DNA of 64,000 bases from UBA1046 sp050945515 (GCA_050945515.1 JBMNTB010000003.1:53194-117193), one strand, 5' to 3'; counted from the stretch's first letter, positions 25,922-36,252 are shown. The notes: generated from the letters alone by a model not told the origin. A program made the numbers and translations.

Positions 25922-27190
25922 TTAATAAATGTCAAATGAGAGCTGTCTTGGGTCGTGACTTAATTGCTGTTTTTGGGCGTATAGCTGCCGGTACCGTTCC
26001 TGATGTTTCCGGGCCAGCTTATCGATTCTGTCGGCAGGAGCCAGCAGGGCAGATAGGGAAGCGTCGTGATTTAAGGCATCTACCAGCGAGGCCAGATCTT
26101 CTGCCATCGGGACATCGTAGTACCAAGGTGAAGCTATGATTTGCGGCGCCCGGTAGGCCATGTCCGTGGCAAAAACACCATTTATAATGCCGCTGGTATA
26201 GGCCTGGCGCATATGATCGATGCCTTTGGTGAATTGGACGAAAGATGCGGCACAGAATACTCTCTTGGCACCGTGAGCCTTAAGATAAGAGGCGCACTCC
26301 AAAAATGTCAGTCCGGTATCCATCAAATCATCAACCAGCAAAACATCCATTCCCGTTACATCATCACCGAGATATTTTCTGGTGGATTCCTCAATGATTT
26401 GACCATTTACACTTCTGAAATTGCGGTCGGAATAGAAGATGCCCAGCGGTACTTGCAAAGTGGAAGCATAGAAAATACAGCGGCTGATGCTGTCTTCATC
26501 CGGGCTGACAATAATAAAGTGATCCGGATGAAGATTAATATCAGGGAATGCGTCAAATAATGTGGCCAGGATTTGGGCCGAAGTAGGGAAAGTTTCGAAA
26601 TTATTCCGGGGCACAGCATTGGCGATCCTTCCATCATGTGCGTCGAAGGTAATGAAGTTGTCAACGCCCAAACCAAACAGTTCCTGCAGCATTTGAGCAC
26701 AGTCCAGTGATTCGCGGCCGTTTCTTTTATAGCGTCTGCCTTCATAAAGATAGGGCATGATGACATTGACACGGGCTGCAGTCGGACGCGTTGTCAGTAC
26801 CAGACGGACTAAGTCTTGGTAATGCTCATCCGGGCTCATGGTCACGCTGCTGCCATAGCGCTGATATTTTCGACCGTAGTTGAGGACATCGGTAAAGAGG
26901 AATACATCATGGCCGCGGACCGATTGTTCGACTGTTACCTTGCCTTCACCGGAATCATAGCGATCCATATTGACATTAATACGATAATCATCGCGAGCAA
27001 AGCCGGCACTATTGACGAGATCAGGCTCAGCCTCGACATACTCCTTGCGCCTTTTGACCAGATGATAGTTAATCTGTGAGGACAGAGTTGGATCGAGCTG
27101 GTGCGTAATCATGGCAATAGGTCCGATCGAGTCTAACATCGTATCGCTATAGACCCGGTGTCGGTAGTCGGTGAGATTAAAGTACATCAT
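25922..27190 (-). CDS. prs: Ribose-phosphate pyrophosphokinase-like protein (paralogue 2)
   Basis: A 422-residue paralogue of the gene just downstream. It shares the same layout: SGEGKVTVEQSVRGHDVFLF, MPYLYEGRRYKRNGRESLDCAQML, ITFDAHDGR, and the PRPP loop DVLLVDDLMDTGLTF. It starts at ATG 27190 or 27187; GGGAGGT lies 12 to 16 bases upstream, a rather long spacing. It probably heads a two-gene operon. Either or both may be active PRPP synthase; the pair could form mixed oligomers as some eukaryotic Prs and Prs-associated proteins do, but that is speculation. Confidence 0.82.
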   Translation of the reverse strand: MMYFNLTDYRHRVYSDTMLDSIGPIAMITHQLDPTLSSQINYHLVKRRKEYVEAEPDLVNSAGFARDDYRINVNMDRYDSGEGKVTVEQSVRGHDVFLFTDVLNYGRKYQRYGSSVTMSPDEHYQDLVRLVLTTRPTAARVNVIMPYLYEGRRYKRNGRESLDCAQMLQELFGLGVDNFITFDAHDGRIANAVPRNNFETFPTSAQILATLFDAFPDINLHPDHFIIVSPDEDSISRCIFYASTLQVPLGIFYSDRNFRSVNGQIIEESTRKYLGDDVTGMDVLLVDDLMDTGLTFLECASYLKAHGAKRVFCAASFVQFTKGIDHMRQAYTSGIINGVFATDMAYRAPQIIASPWYYDVPMAEDLASLVDALNHDASLSALLAPADRIDKLARKHQERYRQLYAQKQQLSHDPRQLSFDIY

Positions 27191-27226
27191 ATTACTTATA
27201 TTACCTCCCTGATGCTGGACAAAATC

Positions 27227-27235
27227 ATTATATCA
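27227..27235 (-). promoter_or_regulatory. Extended -10 promoter of the prs pair
   Basis: On the minus strand TGA-TATAAT (27235-27227) forms an extended -10 about 36 bases before the start of the first prs gene; the -35 position is poor. Confidence 0.5.
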
Positions 27236-27361
27236 ATGGCAGTATGAATACTCTAATAATAGCAAATAAAGTGAGACTAATTAGGTACAAGTTTAACAAT
27301 TACGAAAAATGGGGCCGGTTCCGTTCAGAACCGCCTTTGATTAACAGGTACAAGATTGACA

Positions 27362-28000
27362 ATGACAAAAGAGATCAATTTCAGATTGACAAAAGTGTTA
27401 GCTACCTGCGGTACAGTGCGTCAGTTCCCGCAAGCGGATCCGGCGCGCCCCGAAATTGTTCTGTCCGGGAAGTCAAATGTCGGTAAGTCAACCTTGATCA
27501 ATGCCTTGGCCGGCAGCAAAAAATTGGCCTATACCAGCCAGACACCGGGCAAGACGCGGTTGATTATCTTCTTTGAAGTCGATGATGCTCTGCGCCTGGT
27601 GGATGTTCCCGGCTATGGTTATGCCAAGGTTTCAGCGGACGCACGAGACAAGTATTCTGACCTGACGAATGATTATCTGACGGGTGATCGCCCGTTGGCC
27701 CATATTCTTTTATTACTTGATGCCCGACATAAGCCCGGCGCCCATGATTGGCAATTGATGGATTGGTTGCAGGCATTAGGCCATCCCTGGTCTGTTATTT
27801 TGACCAAAAGTGATAAATTGTCCCGGCAGAAATTGCTGGAGCAGAAAAAGTTAGTTAAAAATTTGATTGCTGCCAGGTTTTCGCTTGACGAAGACGCTAT
27901 CCTTGTTACCGGTGTCTCAGCGGTGAAGGGCGGCGGCATTCTCGAGCTGCGCCAGTTTCTGGCTTCACTGATCAACGCCCGCGCTAAAAGAACTGACTGA
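27362..28000 (+). CDS. engB: Ribosome-biogenesis GTP-binding protein YsxC/EngB
   Basis: A 212-residue TrmE-Era-EngA-YihA-type GTPase needed for 50S assembly. G1 is GKSNVGKST (about residues 36-44), the switch region is TPGKTR, G3 is DVPGYG, and G4 is TKSD. The ATG at 27362 is taken; a TTG six bases earlier is possible and the ribosome site is weak in both cases. In many Firmicutes engB follows lon or clpX; here it stands between the divergent prs pair and comEC. Confidence 0.94.
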   Translation: MTKEINFRLTKVLATCGTVRQFPQADPARPEIVLSGKSNVGKSTLINALAGSKKLAYTSQTPGKTRLIIFFEVDDALRLVDVPGYGYAKVSADARDKYSDLTNDYLTGDRPLAHILLLLDARHKPGAHDWQLMDWLQALGHPWSVILTKSDKLSRQKLLEQKKLVKNLIAARFSLDEDAILVTGVSAVKGGGILELRQFLASLINARAKRTD

Positions 28001-28086
28001 TGTTTTGTAGGGCTTTGAATGGCCGTGACAGGTCTTTGCAACTGATCTGCTTCATTTTGCATTCATAATTATGACAAGCTGTTGCT

Positions 28087-30627
28087 ATGGCAAAAGCGGA
28101 TATAAACATAGCAGCAGATAAGATTAAAGCCGGCCGCCCGGCCCCGGTACTATTCATTACTTTGCTGTCAGCTATTTATTCTATTACAGTAGGAAGCTAC
28201 GGTCTGCTACTGTTAGTGGCGATTTTGGCCATATTCTGCACCTATGGTAGAAGGATAGGTCTTGATTGGCATTTTCTCAGCTTAGCTGTGTCCGGCATGC
28301 TTCTTATCTGTGCGCCGGTGATGCGGGAATTTTTAGTTGAGAGCCAAAAGTTTGAAGTTTTGAGCCGGTACAACGGCAGTTGGCAAGGGACGATCATCCG
28401 GCCGGCTCTGATGGGTACAACCGGTTGGGGCGAGGCAGTTCTCAGATTAGATAGTGGCCCCTTGGTATCCGTGCTGGGCCAGGCAAAATATCTCCAGGCC
28501 GGCTATCGCCTAGAAACAGAAGCCAGACTGGAAATCCCCTCGGGACAGAGAAATCCCGGTGGTTTCGATCGCCGCTCCTGGCTCAGAAATCGCGCCATCT
28601 TCCTGGAAACCAAATTAATAATCCCACCAAAGATCATTGGCAAAAAAACAACCCTAGGCGCTGTCTGGCGCAATTTGCTGGCCGTCTTGCAAAACCGGGC
28701 AGCCAGGTTTTTTCGTCAATACTTAAGCTCAGATACTGTTGGCATCATTACAGCCATTTGTCTGGGACAGAAACAGGGTCTGCCCGTTCAGGAGAATCAT
28801 GCTTTCATGGAGAGTGGCCTAATCCATTTGGTTTCGGTATCGGGGGCGCATCTGGGCTTTCTGTTGCTGCCTTTGCGGCAGATTCAATTTGGTTCTAAAC
28901 GATCCCGAGACATCCGGACTTTACTGCTGCTGATATATTTTGGTTCGGTTACCGGTTGGCGTACTGGTGTCAGCAGGGCATCCCTAATGTTGCTGCTGCG
29001 TAGGTACGCCGGATTTAAAGCGCGCTATCTCGATGAACTGTCTTTACTCAGTTTTACCGGACTGGTTTTGCTGGCTCTTGATCCTTTTCGTGCTATGCAA
29101 AGAGGTTTTTGGCTCAGTATGGCAGCCACAGCAGGAATCCGTCTTGGAGGCAAACTATTTCTGAACTGGCTGGGCCTGCCTGCCCGGTCTGAATATTTTA
29201 TAATTCAGCCACAGATTATAAGCAAACGTAAAGAGCCTATATTTGCCTTTATCTTAGTTCGCATTGATCATTTATTGTACCTGCTGCTGAGACTGCTGAC
29301 TATTACCTGTTGCGCCCAGTTTGCCTGTTTACTGCCTTTGCTGTTCTGGCAAAATGGCCTAAATCCCAAAGCAGTCCCAATCAATCTTTTGGCTGGTGTT
29401 CCGGCAGCTGTAATCACAGCCGGAGGTCTAGTAGGTTTATTTTTCCTTAGTCCATTGCTCACAGTATTGCCATGCTTGGGCGAACTACTGATTAAACTCT
29501 GGTCCCGACTGCTGAAGTTTCCTGTCCTATTATTGAAATATTTGAGTGAGCAGGGTTCCGGTGCTAAAGGGGGTTTTATTGGCAAAGGCGAGCTGGGCAG
29601 GAGCGGACAGTTAATGATTATGCTGTTGCTTATCTTGTTGATGGTTATGTTACAACGCCGAAAGACTGCTGCTACCCGTAGGATAGAAACAATAGCTGCA
29701 GCTGTTCTTCTGCTGGCACTTGTCATACGATGTTTACCGCCAACACTACATGAGGAAATCTGGTTTCTTGATGTTGGACAAGGTGATTGCTGTCTGATTC
29801 GTACAGCGGATTCGGTAATCTTGATTGATGGCGGCGAAAGAGATCAGGGTTATCAAGTTGTCCTCCCTTTTATGAGAAACCTGGGCATAACAAGGATATC
29901 TGCTGCTATTGTTACCCACGGACATAGTGACCATTGTGGCGGCATTTTAGATCTGCTGGAACAGAATATGGTTGAGCAGGTGATCGTGCCGGGCAGCTGG
30001 CGTACAAAAGTACCTGCTGTGGACAATCAAGATCCTGAGCCGAAGTGGAGGCAAGAACAGGATTTAGCTTCGGAGCTGATATCTCTATGTAATCAGCAAA
30101 AGGTCAATATATTATTCCGTGAGACCGGAGATTATGATTATATTGGGGATGATGATACGGGCATTACAATGCATTATTTAGCTCCCCCGACAGAAACAAA
30201 TATTAAGGCGGTCAACCGTTATTCACGGTCGGATCCCAATCGGGACTGCCTGGTAATAAAATGCGTCTGGCGTGACTTTTCGCTGCTCTTGACGGCGGAT
30301 GTCATTGATGAAGTTGAACGCATTTTAGTTCGGGAGCACAAAGAGGATTTGAACAGTATGCTGTTGAAATTGGCTCATCACGGTTCAAAACATTCTAGCA
30401 GTAATGAGTTTTTGCAACTGGTGAAGCCGATTATAACTGTAGTTTCAGTGGGAATTAATCGCTTTGGACATCCGGCGCCGGAGGTGCTGGAGCGATTGGC
30501 AAAGAGTGGCAACCAGATGGTATTAAGAACGGATAAGGAGGGAGCAATCAGATTGCATGTAGATCAGAATAAGGTTAGGATTAGCACATGGTTGGGCAGG
30601 AAAAACGCATGTCTTATTCTAAATTAA
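28087..30627 (+). CDS. comEC: DNA uptake channel ComEC/Rec2
   Basis: An 846-residue membrane protein that forms the channel for single-stranded DNA entry during transformation. The N-terminal part has hydrophobic helices and an OB-like soluble section. The central ComEC competence domain carries multiple helices (GIITAICLGQKQGLP, LIHLVSVSGAHLGFLLLPL). The C-terminal metallo-beta-lactamase domain has IVTHGHSDHCGG and KLAHHGSKHSSS, so its nuclease-type site appears intact. No other competence gene is in the window, so whether the cell is competent is open. The last 19 bases overlap holA. Confidence 0.92.
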   Translation: MAKADINIAADKIKAGRPAPVLFITLLSAIYSITVGSYGLLLLVAILAIFCTYGRRIGLDWHFLSLAVSGMLLICAPVMREFLVESQKFEVLSRYNGSWQGTIIRPALMGTTGWGEAVLRLDSGPLVSVLGQAKYLQAGYRLETEARLEIPSGQRNPGGFDRRSWLRNRAIFLETKLIIPPKIIGKKTTLGAVWRNLLAVLQNRAARFFRQYLSSDTVGIITAICLGQKQGLPVQENHAFMESGLIHLVSVSGAHLGFLLLPLRQIQFGSKRSRDIRTLLLLIYFGSVTGWRTGVSRASLMLLLRRYAGFKARYLDELSLLSFTGLVLLALDPFRAMQRGFWLSMAATAGIRLGGKLFLNWLGLPARSEYFIIQPQIISKRKEPIFAFILVRIDHLLYLLLRLLTITCCAQFACLLPLLFWQNGLNPKAVPINLLAGVPAAVITAGGLVGLFFLSPLLTVLPCLGELLIKLWSRLLKFPVLLLKYLSEQGSGAKGGFIGKGELGRSGQLMIMLLLILLMVMLQRRKTAATRRIETIAAAVLLLALVIRCLPPTLHEEIWFLDVGQGDCCLIRTADSVILIDGGERDQGYQVVLPFMRNLGITRISAAIVTHGHSDHCGGILDLLEQNMVEQVIVPGSWRTKVPAVDNQDPEPKWRQEQDLASELISLCNQQKVNILFRETGDYDYIGDDDTGITMHYLAPPTETNIKAVNRYSRSDPNRDCLVIKCVWRDFSLLLTADVIDEVERILVREHKEDLNSMLLKLAHHGSKHSSSNEFLQLVKPIITVVSVGINRFGHPAPEVLERLAKSGNQMVLRTDKEGAIRLHVDQNKVRISTWLGRKNACLILN

Positions 30628-31643
30628 GCAAAGAAATCGATGCCGGCATAATCCATCCAATCTATTTGCTTTATGGCGAAGAGGATTGGTTGATTCAGCA
30701 ACTGGTTCAGAGTTTGATCAAATCCGTGATTATTCCGGGTGCGGGTGATCTTGATTTGATCCAGCTCGACTTTGCTCATGCCCCGCAGAATATTGATCCC
30801 TTGAGAATAGATCAGGAAATTCGTACGCCGCCTTTTCTCTCTGAAAAAAAGATGGTAATTCTAAAAGATACGGATCTATTTGTAGCGGCGTCAGGGGCAG
30901 GCAAAGCGGAAATCTCTGAAAAACGCAAACAAATCAAGGATTTATTGGAGAATTTCCCCTCAAATACTGTGTTGGTTTTTATAGAGACAAAAGCGAATCT
31001 GTCCCAGAAAAGTTTGTTGTCGGCACTGGAAAAAGCCGGTGGTGTCAGGGCTGAAATCAGCATTCAGGACAGTAGAACCTTGCAGGCATGGATCACAGCA
31101 GGCTGTCGCAGACAAGGGTTTTCCGTTGAACCGGGAGCAGCTGACAGTTTAATTGAACGCTGTGAAGGCCAGATGAGAGAGATACGGACAGAGTTGGAAA
31201 AGCTTTTCCTCTATATGGGTTGGAGCGGGGAACAGCATATTACTTTACAACTGGTAGATCTGGTCGCAAGACCGGATAACCGCAGCAGTATATTTGATTT
31301 GACGGATGCCATATCTGCAGGTCAAGCTGCCAAAACTTTGCAAGTATTGGATATATTGCTGACTAGAAAAGAACCGGCACCTTTGATTTTGTTTATGCTC
31401 TATCGCCATCTCCGACAATTGCTGGCAGCTGCTACAGAAAGGGACAGTCGTGTTCTAGCTGCAAAGCTAAAACTGAGACCTTTTATTGCTAAGAAACTGC
31501 GACTTCAGGCACAGAGATTTGAACTAAAGCAGCTGGTCTCAATTTATGAACTGATGTTTCAAACCGATTTGCGTATTAAGCAGGGACAGATTAATGATTT
31601 ATTAGGTCTGGAACTGCTCCTGATCGAAGCAACCACAATTTGA
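30609..31643 (+). CDS. holA: DNA polymerase III delta subunit
   Basis: A 344-residue clamp-loader subunit that opens the sliding clamp. ATG 30609 is preferred over ATG 30588 because GGCAGGA stands in front of it and the length then fits the family (about 340). The sequence HPIYLLYGEEDWLIQQLVQSL is the typical opening, and the C-terminal helical collar (LELLLIEAT) follows. The comEC-holA overlap is the usual Firmicute arrangement. Confidence 0.9.
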   Translation: MSYSKLSKEIDAGIIHPIYLLYGEEDWLIQQLVQSLIKSVIIPGAGDLDLIQLDFAHAPQNIDPLRIDQEIRTPPFLSEKKMVILKDTDLFVAASGAGKAEISEKRKQIKDLLENFPSNTVLVFIETKANLSQKSLLSALEKAGGVRAEISIQDSRTLQAWITAGCRRQGFSVEPGAADSLIERCEGQMREIRTELEKLFLYMGWSGEQHITLQLVDLVARPDNRSSIFDLTDAISAGQAAKTLQVLDILLTRKEPAPLILFMLYRHLRQLLAAATERDSRVLAAKLKLRPFIAKKLRLQAQRFELKQLVSIYELMFQTDLRIKQGQINDLLGLELLLIEATTI

Positions 31644-31694
31644 TTTCCGGATATACCATCTGACTGCATGCTCCTGATAAAAAAGGGAGGATTT

Positions 31695-32387
31695 ATGATG
31701 TCAAAAAAACTTAAGATGAAAGAACTGCAGGAACTGGAAAGGCCCTATGAGAAATTGGAACAATATGGCCCCAGGGAGCTATCGGATGCAGAGTTGGTAG
31801 CAATTCAGATTCAAAGCGGTATGGCCGGCCGGACAGCACTGGAAATTGCCCATCAGCTCTTAAAAAACTTGTCCGGACTGACAGGTCTGTACGAAGCCAG
31901 TCTGGAAGAAATGTGTGCCATCAAAGGTATTGGACGTGTCAGAGCCATCAGATTGAAGGCAGCTTTTGAACTCGGCAACCGACATTTGAGTTCCAGACGT
32001 GAAGAAATCAGACCGGTTTTGCAAAGGCCGGCGGATATTATTCAGTTGATGGAACCGGAACTAAGATACTTGTCACGTGAGGAATTTCATGTGATTTTGC
32101 TTGACGTACGCCATAGAATGATTCGCAAAATAAAAATATCACGTGGCGGACTTACTGCTGCAGTAGTTTTTCCCAGGGATATTTTTCGGGAAGCTGTCAA
32201 GGCCAATGCTGCTGCCATTGCGCTGGTGCATAACCATCCCAGCGGGGATGCCGAGCCCAGTGCTGCTGATCTGGAATCTACGCGGCGATTGATGGAAGTG
32301 GGGGAGATGATGGGCATTCCTGTACTCGATCATTTGATAATCGGTTCCAATGAATCTGTTAGTATGAAAGAGCGGGGGTTGATCTAG
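31695..32387 (+). CDS. radC: RadC-family JAB/MPN domain protein
   Basis: A 230-residue protein. GGGAGG precedes two adjacent ATG codons (31695 and 31698); the first is used. The N-terminal helix-hairpin-helix region (MCAIKGIGRVRAIRLKAAFELG) leads to the JAMM metal site HNHPSGD followed by PSAADLESTRRL (from about residue 178). Cellular role is unsettled despite the name. It precedes mreC directly, as radC does in many Firmicutes, except that mreB is missing from between them. Confidence 0.93.
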   Translation: MMSKKLKMKELQELERPYEKLEQYGPRELSDAELVAIQIQSGMAGRTALEIAHQLLKNLSGLTGLYEASLEEMCAIKGIGRVRAIRLKAAFELGNRHLSSRREEIRPVLQRPADIIQLMEPELRYLSREEFHVILLDVRHRMIRKIKISRGGLTAAVVFPRDIFREAVKANAAAIALVHNHPSGDAEPSAADLESTRRLMEVGEMMGIPVLDHLIIGSNESVSMKERGLI

Positions 32388-32486
32388 TTCTGTAATTTGC
32401 TGCTGCGGATAGATCACTGTTCATAACTGACTTTCTAATGTTACAATTTACTCTATCTAATGTGATAGCAGTAATAGTAATTATAT

Positions 32487-33341
32487 ATGAATAGAAGTAA
32501 GGGACCTCGCATCATAGTTGTAGTTGTTTTGGCCATAGTTATTTTGGCCATATTAATGCTGTCAACAATTCCTGATTCCAGTCCTTTTTCTATTTTGACT
32601 GCTCCGATTGCCAAAATTGTTAACCCGATTTATCGCGGCCTTCGCTCTATTTCCGGTTCTGTTTCCGGCTGGTTTTCTTCTTTGCGTGACACCGAAAAGA
32701 TACGTCAGGAGAATGAAAGGCTTAAGCTGGAAAATGCTCGGCTGGCACATGAACTGAGTCAGAATCAAGATGCTATACAACAGTATGAAAACCTCAAAGA
32801 TGCCCTTCAGATCAAGACGCGCTTTGATCGCTATACAATCAAAGGCGGCTATATTTTAACCGACGATTTTACCGGCTGGTTTGATCTCTATCGAATCAAT
32901 CTGGGCCGGGAAGATGGCATCAATGTTTCTCCTGAGAATTCTTATGCAGTGGTAGATGCGGGATCGTTTCTTCTGGGCAGGCTCTATTCGTCCGACATCA
33001 ACTCATCCAAAGTGATGCCGCTGATTCATGAGGGATTTGCCATTAATGCAGTTGCCGGCGAGGGGACAGCTGCCATTAATATGAGAGTGAGAGGGGATGT
33101 TCAGCTACGAGAGCAAGGACTTTGCCTGGCTGATAATATTTCCGGACAGTCAATTTTAAAAGTTGGCGATATCGTTAAAACCAGTGGTGTGGGTGGTCAT
33201 TTTCCACCCGGCTTGGTTATTGGCATTGTTCAGGAATTAAGATTTTCCAAAACCGGTGCTATCCAATCTGCAATTATTAAACCAAGTGCTCCCGAAGAAA
33301 ATCGATCGGTTGTTTTTGTTTTGATTGGAGAAAATGAATGA
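32487..33341 (+). CDS. mreC: Rod-shape-determining protein MreC
   Basis: A 284-residue bitopic protein of the cell-elongation complex. A transmembrane helix (about residues 9-27) is followed by a coiled coil (about 65-105, ENERLKLENARLAHELSQ) and the beta-rich periplasm-facing domain (GREDGINVSPENSYAVVDAG ... LGRLY). The ATG lacks a good ribosome site. It overlaps mreD by four bases (ATGA). Confidence 0.92.
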   Translation: MNRSKGPRIIVVVVLAIVILAILMLSTIPDSSPFSILTAPIAKIVNPIYRGLRSISGSVSGWFSSLRDTEKIRQENERLKLENARLAHELSQNQDAIQQYENLKDALQIKTRFDRYTIKGGYILTDDFTGWFDLYRINLGREDGINVSPENSYAVVDAGSFLLGRLYSSDINSSKVMPLIHEGFAINAVAGEGTAAINMRVRGDVQLREQGLCLADNISGQSILKVGDIVKTSGVGGHFPPGLVIGIVQELRFSKTGAIQSAIIKPSAPEENRSVVFVLIGENE

Positions 33342-33916
33342 AAAGTTTTATAGCTCGCATCAGACCTGCCCTAGTCTATATGTTGGCAATTATTATTGGC
33401 ACTTCACTTCAGTTTGACGGTCGTTTTCTGGGTTCTCTTGGTTTGCAAGCTGACTTTCTATTAATATTTCCACTCCTGACAGGTATGAGATACGGCCCTC
33501 GCGATGGTTTAATAATTGGCCTGGTCAGTGGTTTTTTCCGGGATTATCTGGCTGGACGTTATTTTGGCTTGGGTATGTTCTGCACATTTCTCCTCGGTTG
33601 GGGCAGTGGATATCTACCGGTAGTTAGAGGCAAACTTCGACTTGCTTTTTATGCCTTAATGGTAGTTGTATCTACTGCCATCTTCCAATTCATAGGTGCA
33701 TTTCTGGTTTTTATAGGTCAGAGCTTTCAGCCAAAAACGAGTTTATTGTGGATTTTGGGCAAAATGGGAGGCAATTTACCTTGGCTGATTGTGAAAAACC
33801 TTATCTTGACAGGTATATTAATCATTGCCCATTATACTTTGCCTCCCTATCCGAGGTCTGATAGAGATTACGGGGATCCAATGATCCGTTTTGAACCGGG
33901 GGAGAGCAATGTTTAA
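33338..33916 (+). CDS. mreD: Rod-shape-determining protein MreD
   Basis: A 192-residue membrane protein with about five to six helices, partner of MreC and PBP2 in lateral wall synthesis. Recognition rests on size, hydrophobicity, the segment LLTGMRYGPRDGLIIGLVSGF, and on its place between mreC and the PBP2 gene, with which it overlaps by eight bases. Confidence 0.88.
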   Translation: MKSFIARIRPALVYMLAIIIGTSLQFDGRFLGSLGLQADFLLIFPLLTGMRYGPRDGLIIGLVSGFFRDYLAGRYFGLGMFCTFLLGWGSGYLPVVRGKLRLAFYALMVVVSTAIFQFIGAFLVFIGQSFQPKTSLLWILGKMGGNLPWLIVKNLILTGILIIAHYTLPPYPRSDRDYGDPMIRFEPGESNV

Positions 33917-36179
33917 GTATATTGTCCAGAGAATCCGGCAACGGAAGCAGAAAAAACACCATAAAGAAGGGGCAAATCCGGCTTATAAAATTTTCTTCAA
34001 CAGGACTGCCTTAGTATTGGCATTTTTTCTGATTGCACTGACAGCAATTCTGATCAGAACCGGATTCGTGCTGCTGGGCGGGACACATGCTGCAACTGTT
34101 AATTTGACTTCCGGTAGCGAAACAGAGATAGTACTGACAGCACCACGGGGAGACATTGTCGCTGCGGATGGTACTGTAATTGCGACGAATAAAGAAAGCA
34201 ATGTCTTATGGCTGGTTCAGTCCGACTTATCCGCACCGCAGTTAAATCAGGTATTGCTGGATATCTCTAATCTATTGGCGGAACATGATATTAATTCGGA
34301 AAGCACACTGGATCAATATTTTGGACCGACGGAAACCGGTCCTGTATCTGAACAAGGAGATATTAGTTTTGCCTTCAAACAAAGTCCCGAAAAAATTCTG
34401 CGCTGGCAACAGAATAAAGATCTTTTCAATATGATTTTGCCTGAAAAAGCTAAGACCAAGCGGGAACAACAGCGGATTGTCATTGAAGATCCGGGTCAAT
34501 TTTTTGAATGGCTCCTCTATGATTATTTTAAAATCGAAGACCGTGAATCCGGTTCCAGTAGACTGTTTTCCGACCGGGAAGCCTATCAGATCATGCAGTT
34601 GCGATATCTTATCCTGGAAAATAATTGGCTATGGTCACAAAGAAAGCCAATTCGTTTAGCTTCTAATGTTAATGAAGATATATTGCGCACTATTGAAGGA
34701 CAGAATCAACGCTATTTTGGCGTTCTCTCTACTAAAGAATGGCAAAGAGTATATACCTCTTATGCAAGCACTTTACCTCATGTTCTGGGTTATATCGGCC
34801 GCATTAGTGAAAGTCAGTATGATTCCTTACGGGGACAGGGCTACAAGGCATCTGATCTAATCGGGCAAGCCGGAGTTGAAGCCAGCGCGGAACGCTATCT
34901 CAAAGGTAAAGACGGATTGCAGACCTTCAATAAATGGTCCGGTGAAAATGGTGAAGCATATTACTATCCAGGCGCATACGGAGTCGAGCCACAAAGCGGT
35001 AATAAAGTGTTTTTGACTTTACATCCGGATTTACAAAGGGTCGCCAGGGAAGCTTTGCAAAAGAATATGGAGGATCTGCGCAATGGCGTATTGACCAAGA
35101 ATAAATATGCTGCTCCCAGCGGTGCGGTTGTTGTTTTTAATGTCAAAACCGGTGCGATATTAGCTATGGTCAGTTTGCCGGACTATAATCCTGATGATTT
35201 TATTATGCAGTTATATGACATTGGTGCAGCTGTCAGAGTTAGGGAGTATTTACAAGATAATACCGGCAAACCATTGCTCAACAAAGCAATATCTGAAAAC
35301 TATACACCAGGATCGGTGTTCAAAATTGTGACCAGTATAGCGGGCTTGGAAACCGGAACTATTACCACTGCCAGCAACAATTTTACTTGCCTTGGCTACG
35401 AGGAAATTGCCAAGATCTGGTGGCGCTGCTTAACAAGACCGACTTATGGACATGGCAGCATTCCTTTGACCGAAGCTATTCGGTATTCATGCAATCTGTA
35501 TTTTTTCAAGCTGGGCATTGCCACAGGGATCGACAATATTAGCGCTTGGGCACAAAAATTGGGTTATGGTGAGCTCAGTGGCATTGATCTGCCCGGAGAA
35601 GTACCGGGCATCAGGCCTAGCCGTGAACTAAAGCGTCTATTAAGATCTGATACCGGCGATAAGCAATGGTTCCCTGCAGATACAGCTCAAACTGCGATAG
35701 GACAGTTCGATAACAGCTATACCGTATTACAGATGGCACGAGGCATTGCAGGCATTGCCAGTGGAAAGCTGATGACACCTCATGTGATTGGGGATATTAT
35801 GGCCCCTGATGGCAGTCTGCTTAGGGCAGAACAGATCCATGCTCAGGAGCTTGACATTGACCCTAGCAATATTGAACTTATTACTAAGGGCATGCTGCTG
35901 GTTACACATGCCGGTTCAGGATATACCCATCAACTCTTCCACGATTTCCCAGTCAAAGTTGCGGCTAAAACGGGAACGGCTGAAGTTGGGGGAAAAAATA
36001 GAAATTTCAAAATCAATTCAGTATTTACCTGTTTTGCCCCCGCTGATGACCCTGAAATAGCAATTGCACATGTTATTAGGGATGCTTCATACGGAGATCT
36101 CTCAGCCGAAATTTCTTATCGAATACTATGCGAGTATTTCGGTGTTGAGCCTAAGAATATTGTCTATAATCCGAAATAA
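33909..36179 (+). CDS. mrdA: Penicillin-binding protein 2 (elongation-specific transpeptidase)
   Basis: A 756-residue class B PBP. ATG 33909 follows GGGGGAGAG. A single transmembrane anchor (about 35-55) is followed by the pedestal domain (LTAPRGDIVAADGTVIATN) and the transpeptidase domain with SVFK (about 468; Ser active site), SCN (about 526) and KTG (about 686). It is about 100 residues longer than E. coli PBP2 owing to an insertion in the N-terminal part, as in other Firmicutes. It closes the mreC-mreD-mrdA operon. Its usual polymerase partner RodA is not adjacent. Confidence 0.93.
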   Translation: MFKYIVQRIRQRKQKKHHKEGANPAYKIFFNRTALVLAFFLIALTAILIRTGFVLLGGTHAATVNLTSGSETEIVLTAPRGDIVAADGTVIATNKESNVLWLVQSDLSAPQLNQVLLDISNLLAEHDINSESTLDQYFGPTETGPVSEQGDISFAFKQSPEKILRWQQNKDLFNMILPEKAKTKREQQRIVIEDPGQFFEWLLYDYFKIEDRESGSSRLFSDREAYQIMQLRYLILENNWLWSQRKPIRLASNVNEDILRTIEGQNQRYFGVLSTKEWQRVYTSYASTLPHVLGYIGRISESQYDSLRGQGYKASDLIGQAGVEASAERYLKGKDGLQTFNKWSGENGEAYYYPGAYGVEPQSGNKVFLTLHPDLQRVAREALQKNMEDLRNGVLTKNKYAAPSGAVVVFNVKTGAILAMVSLPDYNPDDFIMQLYDIGAAVRVREYLQDNTGKPLLNKAISENYTPGSVFKIVTSIAGLETGTITTASNNFTCLGYEEIAKIWWRCLTRPTYGHGSIPLTEAIRYSCNLYFFKLGIATGIDNISAWAQKLGYGELSGIDLPGEVPGIRPSRELKRLLRSDTGDKQWFPADTAQTAIGQFDNSYTVLQMARGIAGIASGKLMTPHVIGDIMAPDGSLLRAEQIHAQELDIDPSNIELITKGMLLVTHAGSGYTHQLFHDFPVKVAAKTGTAEVGGKNRNFKINSVFTCFAPADDPEIAIAHVIRDASYGDLSAEISYRILCEYFGVEPKNIVYNPK

Positions 36180-36252
36180 CAGTTGATTAGCTTCTATAGA
36201 CTGAAAGCATGGCATCAAAGTATGGCATTTATGTTTGTTGTTTATTATATAT

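Noticed and set aside
27244..27486. Small gene ahead of engB
   Set aside because: It overlaps the conserved engB start in another frame and has no ribosome site or recognisable product.
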